Shown here piece after piece: positions 51,904 to 59,842 of a DNA stretch of 64,000 nucleotides. The stretch spans positions 101,813 to 165,812 of the forward strand of contig JASBRX010000022.1 in assembly GCA_030149245.1 (NCBI GenBank). The letters run 5' to 3'. Both the position numbers and the translations under genes were made by a program. The notes under the pieces are model-generated. The model worked only from the letters and a program-made list of their open reading frames with translations, did no database searches and was not told the DNA's origin. Position 1 is the stretch's first letter. Every line of letters begins with the position of its first letter. This stretch comes from Sphingomonas bacterium. GTDB lineage: Bacteria; Pseudomonadota; Alphaproteobacteria; Sphingomonadales; Sphingomonadaceae.

Positions 51904-53301
51904 ATGAAGCGCCGTGAGTTCGTCGAGATGCTGGCGCTGGCGGGCGGCGTGGCGGCGCTGCCCCGGATCGCGGTCGCGGGCGAGCGGGTGATCGGGCTGA
52001 GCTATGACGCGGCGCGTACCGGCCCGACGATCCCGCGCGACTATGTCGGCCTGTCGTTCGAGCGGGCGCAGCTGTCCAATCCCGGCTATTTCTCGGCGCA
52101 GAACAAGGCGTTCGTGCGGCTGGTGCGCGGGCTGTCGCCATCGGGCAGCATCCGGCTGGGCGGATCGTCGGGCGAGCATACCGCCTATGTCGGCGCCCGG
52201 ACGGTACCGCCCACGTTCGAGATCCACGGGCCGGAGCATAACAAGCTCAATCGCGCGGGGCTGAACGTATCGATCACGGCGTTGCAGAATTTGCGCGGGT
52301 TCCTCGACGCGACCGGGTGGAGCTGCCTCTATGGCCTCAACATGGCGCATGCCACGCCAGACGAAGCGGCGCGCGAGGCTGCGGACGTGCAACGCATTCT
52401 GGGGCCACGGCTTCAGGCGATCCAGATCGGCAATGAGCCCGACGTGTTCCGCAACCGCTATCGCCCGCCGAGCTGGACCCCCGCCGATTATGTGGCCGAG
52501 TGGGGGCGCTTCCATGCCGCAATTACTGCTGCTGCGCCGGGGCTGAAGTTCGCTGGCCCGGGGATTTCCAACAAGCTGGAATATCTCACGGCCTTTGCCG
52601 CCGCCGCGCCGCGCTATCCCGATGTGACGATGCTGACCGGCCATTATTACGCGATGGGACCGGCGGGGTCGCCCGAGGCGACGCTGGATCAGTTGAAACT
52701 GCCCGAGGCGAAGACCGCGACGTTCAAACAGGCGGGCTATGCGGTGGTCGAGGATGCGCGGCGCGTGTCGGGGCTGCCCTATCGCATGTCGGAGGGGAAT
52801 AGCTGCTGGGACGGCGGCAAGGTTGGCGTGTCGGACGTTCATGCGGCGTCGGTGTGGGGCGCGAACCGGATGCTGGATTGGGCGCGGCGTGGCTGGATCG
52901 GGGTCAATTGGCATGGCGGGGGCTATGGCAATTATTCGCCGATTGTGGGCACGCCGTCCAAGGGCTATGCGCGCCGCCCGCTTTACTACGGGACGCAGTT
53001 CGCACAGCTGCTGGACGGCGCGACCTTTCTGGAGGCGAGTGCGGTGCCCGACCCGTATCTTGGCTATTATGCGCTGCGCCAGAATGGCCGCGACCGGATC
53101 GCGCTGGTGAACCAAGGCGAGGCACCGGTCACGGTCGAGCTGCCCGCATTGCCCGAGGCGCGGGTGACGGTGCTGACCGAACCGTCGGCAGCGGCGAAGG
53201 ATGCGACGACGCTGACGACGGTGTCGCGCCGCCCGGCGCGGCGGGTGACGGTGCCGCCGGTTACCGCAATGCTGTTCACGCTGGCGGGACGGCGCGGCTG
53301 A
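51904..53301 (+). CDS. GH79-like beta-glucuronidase
   Basis: A 465-residue secreted enzyme with a Tat-like leader (MKRREFVEMLALAGGVAALPRIAVA). The fold is a clan GH-A TIM barrel followed by a small beta domain. The acid/base Glu is in IQIGNEPDVF and the nucleophile Glu in PYRMSEGNSCWDGG, and the N-terminal DYVGLSFE pattern and SIRLGGSSGEHTAY are typical of GH79. It would remove glucuronic acid (or methyl-glucuronic acid) from side chains. Start ATG after GGGAGAG; its stop shares one base with the GH95 start. Confidence 0.82.
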   Translation: MKRREFVEMLALAGGVAALPRIAVAGERVIGLSYDAARTGPTIPRDYVGLSFERAQLSNPGYFSAQNKAFVRLVRGLSPSGSIRLGGSSGEHTAYVGARTVPPTFEIHGPEHNKLNRAGLNVSITALQNLRGFLDATGWSCLYGLNMAHATPDEAAREAADVQRILGPRLQAIQIGNEPDVFRNRYRPPSWTPADYVAEWGRFHAAITAAAPGLKFAGPGISNKLEYLTAFAAAAPRYPDVTMLTGHYYAMGPAGSPEATLDQLKLPEAKTATFKQAGYAVVEDARRVSGLPYRMSEGNSCWDGGKVGVSDVHAASVWGANRMLDWARRGWIGVNWHGGGYGNYSPIVGTPSKGYARRPLYYGTQFAQLLDGATFLEASAVPDPYLGYYALRQNGRDRIALVNQGEAPVTVELPALPEARVTVLTEPSAAAKDATTLTTVSRRPARRVTVPPVTAMLFTLAGRRG

Positions 53302-55664
53302 TGGACGCGCCAAAGATGTCGCGCCGCGATGCGGTGAAGGCGGGGGCCGGACTGGCGCTCGCCGCGAGCCTTCCGGCATCGGCTGGGGAGGGGCCTGCCG
53401 CCGACGCTAATCTGCTCTGGTATGACTCGCCCGCCGATGAGTGGGTGCAGGCATTGCCGATCGGCAGCGGACGGCTGGGCGCGATGATCTTTGGCGGAAT
53501 CGCCAATGAGCGCATTCAGCTGAACGAGGACACGTTCTTCGCGGGGTCGCCCTATGACAGCAGCAATCCCAAGGCGCGTGAGGCGCTGCCGCGGGTGCGC
53601 GAGCTGGTGTGGGCGGGCAAGTACAAGGAAGCGCAGGAGCTGGCCGACGCGACGCTGGTCGGGCGGCCCGCGCGGCAGATGTCGTATCAGCCGATCGGCG
53701 ACGTGTTGCTGCTGTTCCAGGGGATCGAGAATGCGCGGGATTATCGCCGCACCCTCGATCTGGATGGGGCGCTGGCGAGGACGCGGTTCAAGCTGCGCCG
53801 GGTGACGCATCTGCGCGAGGCGTTCGCCTCCGCCGTTGATCGCGTCATTGCGGTGCGGCTGTCGAGCGATGCTCCGGCGGGGGCGATTACCGTCAATATC
53901 GGGCTGTCGACGCCGCAGGATGCGGAGATTGCCGTTGAGGGCGATGACATGCTGGTGATGCGCGGCATCGGCCCGGCACAGCATGGCGTGCCCGGCGGAA
54001 TCCGCTTTGAGACGCGGGTGCAGGTGCGGCGCACGGGTGGCCGCCAGACCAATGGCCGCGACGGCATCCGGATCGAGGATGCCGAGGAGGTGGTGCTGAT
54101 CATCGCGACCGCGACCAGCTATCGCCGGTTCGACGATATCGGCGGCGACCCCTCAGCCATCGCGCGGGCTGACATCGCGGCGGTGCGCGGCAAGAGCTGG
54201 GACGCGTTGCTCGCGGCGCATCAGGCGGACCATCGCGCTCTGTTTCGCCGCGCGGCGATCGAGCTGGGCCGCACGCCCGCCGCCGACCTCCCGACCGACC
54301 AGCGAATCGCGCGGTCGGCCGAGCTGGACGACCCCACGCTGGCCGCGCTCTATTATCAGTTCGGGCGCTATTTGCTGATCGCTTCGTCGCGACCTGGCAG
54401 CCAGCCCGCGAATTTGCAGGGCATCTGGAACGAGCGGACCGCGCCGCCATGGGAGTCCAAATGGACGCTCAATATCAACGCGGAGATGAATTACTGGCTG
54501 GCCGACAGCGGAAATCTGGGCGAGCTGGTCGAGCCGTTGCTGCGCATGACCAAGGAGCTGGCGATCACCGGCCAGCGCACCGCGCGCAACGATTGGGGTG
54601 CGCGGGGTTGGGTGGTCTATCACAATACCGATTTGTGGCGGCAGGCAACGGTCAACTCCTCCTCCTTCTACGGCATGTGGCCGATGGGCGGGGCGTGGCT
54701 TCTCAATACCTTGTGGGACCGTTGGGACTATAGCCGCGACCGCGTGTTTCTGGCCGAACTCTATCCGCTGATGGCCTCGGCGTGCCTGTTCTACCTCGAT
54801 ACATTGGTGCCGCATCCGCGCACCGGCGAACTGGTGATGAACCCGTCCAACTCGCCGGAGAATTCGCACCGGCCGGGTGCATCGATCTGCGCCGGGCCGG
54901 CGATGGACAGCCAGTTGCTGCGCGACCTGTTCGCCAACATGGCGGCGGCATCGCAGATTTTGGGTCGTGACGGTGAACTGCGTCGCCAAGTGTCAGCATT
55001 GCGCGCGAAGCTGCCGCCCGACCGGATCGGCAAGGCGGGGCAGTTGCAGGAATGGTTCGACGATTGGGACATGGACGCGCCCGAAATCGACCACCGCCAT
55101 GTCAGCCATCTCTACGCGCTGTATCCCGGGCAGCAGATCACGCTGCAGCGCACCCCGGAGCTGGCGGCGGCGGCGCGGCGCTCGCTGGAAATCCGGGGGG
55201 ATGAGGCAACCGGATGGGGGATTGGGTGGCGGATCAACCTGTGGGCGCGGCTGGAACAGCGCGAGCGGGCGTATAAGGTGCTGCAGATGCTGCTCCAGCC
55301 GAGCCGCACCTATCCCAACATGTTCGACGCGCACCCGCCGTTTCAGATCGACGGCAATCTGGGCGGGGCGGCGGGGATCGGGCAGATGCTGATGCAGAGC
55401 CATTCGGACACGATCCACCTGCTCCCCGCGCTGCCCCGCGCCTGGCCGAGCGGAAGCGTCACCGGGATGCGTGCGCGCGGCAATATCGGGGTCGATCTCA
55501 CCTGGCGTGCGGGACAGCTTGAGGAAGCGGTGCTGACTGCGGGATCGGACGCCAAGGTTGCGGTTCGGCTCGGCACGCAGGTGATCGAGGCCCGAGTTCG
55601 TCGCGGCGGCAAGGTCCGCGTTACATCCGCGCCATCCGGTTTGAGAGCGACGCCGATCGCCTAG
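53301..55664 (+). CDS. Alpha-L-fucosidase/galactosidase, GH95
   Basis: A 787-residue GH95 enzyme with a Tat-like leader (MSRRDAVKAGAGLALAASLPASA). The N-terminal domain begins LLWYDSPADEWVQALPIGSGRLGAMIFGG. Catalytic region landmarks: NLQGIWNE, WTLNINAEMNYW (Asn pair), ARGWVVYHNTDLW, the acid Glu in SNSPENSH, and Asp/His in EIDHRHVSHLYALYPG. It hydrolyses alpha-1,2-L-fucosidic or L-galactosidic bonds, both found in RG-II and xyloglucan. It is the last gene of the polysaccharide region. Confidence 0.94.
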   Translation: MDAPKMSRRDAVKAGAGLALAASLPASAGEGPAADANLLWYDSPADEWVQALPIGSGRLGAMIFGGIANERIQLNEDTFFAGSPYDSSNPKAREALPRVRELVWAGKYKEAQELADATLVGRPARQMSYQPIGDVLLLFQGIENARDYRRTLDLDGALARTRFKLRRVTHLREAFASAVDRVIAVRLSSDAPAGAITVNIGLSTPQDAEIAVEGDDMLVMRGIGPAQHGVPGGIRFETRVQVRRTGGRQTNGRDGIRIEDAEEVVLIIATATSYRRFDDIGGDPSAIARADIAAVRGKSWDALLAAHQADHRALFRRAAIELGRTPAADLPTDQRIARSAELDDPTLAALYYQFGRYLLIASSRPGSQPANLQGIWNERTAPPWESKWTLNINAEMNYWLADSGNLGELVEPLLRMTKELAITGQRTARNDWGARGWVVYHNTDLWRQATVNSSSFYGMWPMGGAWLLNTLWDRWDYSRDRVFLAELYPLMASACLFYLDTLVPHPRTGELVMNPSNSPENSHRPGASICAGPAMDSQLLRDLFANMAAASQILGRDGELRRQVSALRAKLPPDRIGKAGQLQEWFDDWDMDAPEIDHRHVSHLYALYPGQQITLQRTPELAAAARRSLEIRGDEATGWGIGWRINLWARLEQRERAYKVLQMLLQPSRTYPNMFDAHPPFQIDGNLGGAAGIGQMLMQSHSDTIHLLPALPRAWPSGSVTGMRARGNIGVDLTWRAGQLEEAVLTAGSDAKVAVRLGTQVIEARVRRGGKVRVTSAPSGLRATPIA

Positions 55665-55702
55665 TTCGGTCCACTGGTTGAAAGTGGGCGGTTCATTGCT
55701 GA

Positions 55703-55816
55703 GGCGTCTCCCCGCCCGGGGGAGTCGCCCAGCGCAACATCGTCGCGCTCGCGGGTGCCGAGACGGTCGGCCGCATCCATATCGCCGAGGCGCTGAGCTA
55801 TCCCCGACAGGCATAG
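55703..55816 (+). pseudogene. comM: comM (Mg-chelatase-like, YifB) 3' remnant
   Basis: The frame has no start codon and begins after a stop at 55700-55702. From 55736 it reads NIVALAGAETVGRIHIAEALSYPRQ and stops with TAG. That is the usual C-terminus of ComM/YifB AAA+ proteins (…LAGAETVGR.H.AEALSYR…). Only about 30 residues of a roughly 500-residue protein remain. It is followed within 20 bp by the truncated start of a DUF805 gene, so this spot looks like a rearrangement scar at the right border of the polysaccharide region. Confidence 0.75.
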
Positions 55817-55853
55817 ATCCCCTGACTGCCCCGGACGCCGCAAGGAATTCTGG

Positions 55854-56333
55854 ATGTACACGCTGTTCGTCGTGATCGTGACGATCGTGCTCAGCATTCT
55901 CGATTCGATGCTGGGTCTGGGCGGCGACATGACCGGGACCAGCGACGTGGCCGACGGATCGGCAGCAGTCAGCGGTGCGCTGTCGGGCGGGTTGCTGGCC
56001 AACCTGTTTTCGCTGATCACCCTAGTCCCCAGCCTGGCGGTATCGGTCCGCCGGCTCCACGACGTCGATCGCACCGGATGGTGGGTTTTGCTTCCGTTCC
56101 TTCCGATTTTCGTCGGCGCTGTGGCGATGGGGGTCGGTGCGGCGCAAATGGCGATGGGCGGCGGCACCGGCATGGGCGGTATTGCCCTGGTCGGCGGCGG
56201 CCTGCTGCTCGTCGGTCTCATCTGCGCGATCGTGCTGCTGGTCTGGTATTGCACTGCCGGAACGCCGGGCCCGAACCGCTTCGGCGAAGACCCGAAGGGC
56301 GAGCACACCAATGCCGAGGAAATGTTCGGCTGA
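55854..56333 (+). CDS. DUF805 membrane protein, 5' truncated
   Basis: A 159-residue membrane protein with four or so hydrophobic segments and the DUF805 core SVRRLHDVDRTGWWVLLPFLP, ending in a WYC..GTPGPNRFGEDP tail, both hallmarks. In normal members a FSGRxRRKEFW segment comes first. Here the in-frame codons just before the ATG still encode GRRKEFW (55833-55853), but no start codon lies upstream before a stop at 55794-55796. The gene has therefore lost its first 15-25 codons. The ATG at 55854 has AAGGA seven bases before, so a shortened product could still be made. Function unknown. Confidence 0.75.
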   Translation: MYTLFVVIVTIVLSILDSMLGLGGDMTGTSDVADGSAAVSGALSGGLLANLFSLITLVPSLAVSVRRLHDVDRTGWWVLLPFLPIFVGAVAMGVGAAQMAMGGGTGMGGIALVGGGLLLVGLICAIVLLVWYCTAGTPGPNRFGEDPKGEHTNAEEMFG

Positions 56334-56362
56334 ACGAAGGGCCGGGTCGTTCGCGGCCCGGC

Positions 56363-57457
56363 TTACTCCGCCGCGGCGATCGCCGGACGCACCGGGCGCG
56401 CACGCGGCTTGGGGCGTTTGAACCAGAAGGTCCACACGGCTAAGCTGCCGAGCATCGCCAGCACCAGCCCCGTGGAGGCGACCACCAGCTTCCACAGCCA
56501 GCCGCCGACCTTCGCCGCGTGGAGCGGATAGACACTGTTATAGGCGCGGATGCCGGTCGGCATCGCGTGCGCGTCGCGCGTGTCGACCAGCGCGCCGCTT
56601 TCGGGGCGGAACCACAGCAAGGTGCGGCCATTGGGCAGCCATTCGGCGGGCTGGCGCAGCCGCATCTGGATCAGGTCGCCGGGCTTGCGGGGGAGGGCGA
56701 CGAGGCGGATTTCGGCACCGGGATAGCGCGCCCGCGCCGCAGTGAACATGGCCGCCCAGTCGAGGTTGCGGGCGAGCGGCCCGCCTTCGACCTTGGGCGG
56801 CGCGAACGGCCTTTGCAGTGCGCCGACACTCTGGCCGGGCGCGAAGACTGCGGTGCTGACCGGCTTCAACACCATCAGCATCCCCGTCGCCATCGACAGA
56901 AACAGCAGCGGCGCGAACACCACGCCGATGTCGCGATGGTGGGTGACGATCGCCGGGCGGCTCATCCGTTTGGGGAAGAGGCGCAGCTTGAACGTCTTGC
57001 GCAGCCGCCACCACAGGATCACGCCGGTGATGACGAAGGCGAGGCCGATCAGCCCCGCGATCCCCGCCGCAATCTCACCCGCATCGCCGAGGAAGAGATG
57101 ATGGTGCAGGTCGAACAACCACAGCTCGAAGCGGTCCCATTTGCTGTCCCACGCCGCAACCACGCGCCCCGCCTGATCGGCATAGACCCCGGCCTCGCCG
57201 GAGTAGGAACGGCGCGTGAGGCCGAAATCGGAATAGGCGAACAGCAATGATCGCGGCGCTTCTCCCGGAGCGGCCAGAGCTGCGTTCATCTGCGCGGCGA
57301 GCGTCGCGACATCCTGCCGCTGCGCGTCGCCAGCGCCGGGCAGCCAGCCCAGCCACTGATGCTTGAAGACGAGGATCGCGCCTGACAGGCCCAGCACCGC
57401 CAACACCAGTCCGACGATGCCGCCGGTCCAGCGGTGGAGCAGATCGACCCACTTCAT
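56363..57457 (-). CDS. PepSY-associated membrane protein (siderophore reductase-like)
   Basis: A 364-residue inner-membrane protein of the PepSY-associated TM family. The first helix region reads WVDLLHRWTGGIVGLVLAVLGLSGAILVF, followed by a periplasmic domain, a second group (FDLHHHLFLGDAGEIAAGIAGLIGLAFVITGVILWWRLR) with several His residues and a last helix before a Lys/Arg-rich tail. Such proteins often accompany TonB siderophore receptors and are thought to help reduce or release iron. It lies 17 bp after that receptor gene, in the same operon. Confidence 0.85.
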   Translation of the reverse strand: MKWVDLLHRWTGGIVGLVLAVLGLSGAILVFKHQWLGWLPGAGDAQRQDVATLAAQMNAALAAPGEAPRSLLFAYSDFGLTRRSYSGEAGVYADQAGRVVAAWDSKWDRFELWLFDLHHHLFLGDAGEIAAGIAGLIGLAFVITGVILWWRLRKTFKLRLFPKRMSRPAIVTHHRDIGVVFAPLLFLSMATGMLMVLKPVSTAVFAPGQSVGALQRPFAPPKVEGGPLARNLDWAAMFTAARARYPGAEIRLVALPRKPGDLIQMRLRQPAEWLPNGRTLLWFRPESGALVDTRDAHAMPTGIRAYNSVYPLHAAKVGGWLWKLVVASTGLVLAMLGSLAVWTFWFKRPKPRARPVRPAIAAAE

Positions 57458-57474
57458 CCCCGCCGCGCGCCCGT

Positions 57475-59640
57475 TCAGAACTTCACGTCGAAGCCGAGCG
57501 TGAACACCCGCCCGCGGCCCGAGAAGAAGCGCAGATTGTCCGTCACCGAAATCGTGTCGCTGTTGTAGGTGATGTAGTCGGCGTCGAACAGGTTCGACAC
57601 CGCCAGCGTCACCCCGCCAAAGCCGGCGTCGTAGCGGACCACCGCGTCGGTCAGGTTATACCCCTCGAACGCCGTGGCGGGATTGTACGCCGCCGGGTTG
57701 GTCGACAGCTGGAAGGTGCGCGACAGATAAAAGCCGGTCTGCACCCGTGCGGTCAGCGGTCCCTTCGCATAGTTGAGCGCGAGGTTGAGCCGGTCGGGCG
57801 AGATGTTCGCGCCGTCGAGGTCGATATCGACTGCGCCGTCGCCATTGCTGTCGGTGCGCCCGGCGAGATGGGCGTAACCGATGCTGCCGCGCAGTCCGTC
57901 GATGGGCAGGCGCACGCCCAGGTTGATCTCCAGCCCCTCGATCTCGATCCGCTGGCGCTGGACGTCATAGACGCCGGCCGAGTTGAGCACGAGCAGGCCG
58001 CCCAGCTTGGACGAGGACCAGAAATAGGTTGCGCTGGCATCGAGCGGGCCGCGCTTGACCTCGACCCCGATCTCGCGGTTGCTCGAGACCACCGGGCTGA
58101 TGTCGAGGAAGGTGTCGATGTCGACGTTCGGCACGTTGATCGCGCGCAGGATGCGGCCGACATCGGCGATCGTATAGCCCTCGGCATAGCTGGCATAGGC
58201 GCGGATGCCGGGCGTCGGCTCGACGATCACGCCGCCATTGATCAGCGCATCGCGAAAGCTGGGGTTGCCGCCGCTGACCGCGCGCGCGCCGTAAGAGGCG
58301 AGGGTGGTGAAATCGTCGACCTTGAGCTTCACATCCTCATAGCGCACCCCGCCCGCGAGGCGTAGCTTGTCGTCGAACAGGCCCAAATTGAGCTGAACGA
58401 ACGGCGCCAGGCTGCGGAAGGTGGTCGGCGGAACCCAATAGCGGTCGGTCCACAGCAGCGACTGCTCTGTCTCGTCCCACAGGCTGTCAAAGCCGACCGT
58501 CGCGGTCAGCGCGTTCGCGAACTTGCGCTCATAGCTGAACCGTGCGCCGAGCTTGCGCGACTGATTGACCGACTGGTCGAACAGCGTGCCCACCGGGGCG
58601 ATGCTGGCGTCCTGGAAGGTCGAAGTGATCGACCCGCCAAACACGTCATTGGTGCGGTTGAAAAAGGCCTGGAGCACCAGCTTGCCGCCGAGCAGCTCGT
58701 TGTCGGTCAGCGTCAGATTGACCGTCTCGACCCGGTTCGACACCGGATCGCCCGCCGGATTGCCGCGCACGCTGGTCGACGGGGTGTTGGTTGCGCGGCT
58801 GCCGGCGACCTGAACATAAGTGTGGTCGCCCTTCAGCTCGAAGCGGTTGGCGAACAGCTCCAGCCGCGCGGTCTCGTTGACCTGCCAGCCGAGGCGGGCA
58901 AAGGCCGACCAGCTCTTGCTCGCCATCGTGTCACCCTGGGCGCCATCGACGCCGATGATCCGGCCCGCGCCGTCGTAGAACACGCCGCGCTTTTCATAGG
59001 CACCGCCAACCGTCGCATCGAACGCGCCGCCGCGCCATCCGACCAGTGCCGCCGCCTTGCCGCCCAGGCCATTGTCGTCGAACCCGCTGCCCGCGCTCCC
59101 CTGCAGCAGCGCGCGGCCCGAAAAACCCTCGCTGGCCGGTGCCTTGGCGACCACCTGATTGACCACGCCGCCCGTCGCGCCGATGCCCTGCAGCGCATTC
59201 GATCCATAGATCAGCTCGACCCGGTCGAGGAAGAAGGGGTCGATCGTATAGCCGTCGCGCGATCCGTCGCGCACCGGAGTCGACTGGGGGATGCCATTGA
59301 TGGCGTAGAGCGGCGAACGTCCACGCAGCGTCTCACCCGCGCCCGACAGCTTTTGACGGGTGGGGGAGAAGGAGGGCGAGAGGTTGGCAACCGCGTCGAC
59401 CACCGACCCGGCGATCGATACCTGCTGGTCCAGCTCTTCCTTCTCGATCACATCGACGGTCAGCGGCAGCGCGCTGGCGGGCAGGTCGGTGCGCGCGGCG
59501 GTGATGATGATCTGGTCAGGGTCCTCGGGCTCCGCCGCGACGTTGTCGGCTGGTGCGGGATCGTTCGCGGCATGGGCAAGGGCCGGGGCCAGCAGCGCGA
59601 GCGCGACCAGGGGCAGAGCAGTAATCGAGACGACGGACAT
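57475..59640 (-). CDS. TonB-dependent siderophore receptor
   Basis: A 721-residue outer-membrane receptor with a signal peptide (ITALPLVALALLAPALAHA), a TonB box-like DQIIITAARTDLPASALPLTVDVIEKEEL, a plug (LSGAGETLRGRSPLYAINGIPQSTPVRDGSRDGYTIDPFFLDRVELIYGSNALQGIGATGGVVN) and a barrel ending FTLGFDVKF. The size and the plug pattern differ from the two large sugar-type receptors of the window and fit the ferric siderophore group. A Fur-like box is 44 bp upstream, and the PepSY gene follows. Confidence 0.9.
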   Translation of the reverse strand: MSVVSITALPLVALALLAPALAHAANDPAPADNVAAEPEDPDQIIITAARTDLPASALPLTVDVIEKEELDQQVSIAGSVVDAVANLSPSFSPTRQKLSGAGETLRGRSPLYAINGIPQSTPVRDGSRDGYTIDPFFLDRVELIYGSNALQGIGATGGVVNQVVAKAPASEGFSGRALLQGSAGSGFDDNGLGGKAAALVGWRGGAFDATVGGAYEKRGVFYDGAGRIIGVDGAQGDTMASKSWSAFARLGWQVNETARLELFANRFELKGDHTYVQVAGSRATNTPSTSVRGNPAGDPVSNRVETVNLTLTDNELLGGKLVLQAFFNRTNDVFGGSITSTFQDASIAPVGTLFDQSVNQSRKLGARFSYERKFANALTATVGFDSLWDETEQSLLWTDRYWVPPTTFRSLAPFVQLNLGLFDDKLRLAGGVRYEDVKLKVDDFTTLASYGARAVSGGNPSFRDALINGGVIVEPTPGIRAYASYAEGYTIADVGRILRAINVPNVDIDTFLDISPVVSSNREIGVEVKRGPLDASATYFWSSSKLGGLLVLNSAGVYDVQRQRIEIEGLEINLGVRLPIDGLRGSIGYAHLAGRTDSNGDGAVDIDLDGANISPDRLNLALNYAKGPLTARVQTGFYLSRTFQLSTNPAAYNPATAFEGYNLTDAVVRYDAGFGGVTLAVSNLFDADYITYNSDTISVTDNLRFFSGRGRVFTLGFDVKF

Positions 59641-59683
59641 GCAGAAACTCCCTTTGCGCGCCCCCTATCAATCCGCCGACGAT

Positions 59684-59702
59684 AATGCAAACGCCTCGCA
59701 TT
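59684..59702 (-). promoter_or_regulatory. Possible Fur box
   Basis: AATGCAAACGCCTCGCATT, an interrupted palindrome with AATGC/GCATT ends, lies 44 bp upstream of the siderophore receptor gene and resembles alphaproteobacterial Fur sites (TGC...GCA spacing). Confidence 0.5.
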
Positions 59703-59753
59703 AGGCTTCAGCGCGCTGTTGCAGTGGCGCAACGCCGCCGCGAAATGAAAGAA

Positions 59754-59779
59754 CCGCCGCCCGGCATCCCGGACGGCGG
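59754..59779 (-). terminator. Terminator after the chemoreceptor gene
   Basis: CCGCCGCCCGG and CCGGACGGCGG arms around CAT(C), with TTCTTTC following on the minus strand, downstream of the chemoreceptor stop at 59843. Confidence 0.65.
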
Positions 59780-59842
59780 CGCCTGACATTCAGGTCGGAC
59801 GCTGAATGTCGATCCAGCCCAATCAATCTCGGGCCGGGACAG

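Noticed and set aside
55665..55720. Attachment site or transposon end at the border of the polysaccharide region
   Set aside because: No direct repeat, tRNA gene, integrase or terminal inverted repeat can be seen; only the broken comM and DUF805 genes support a rearrangement.
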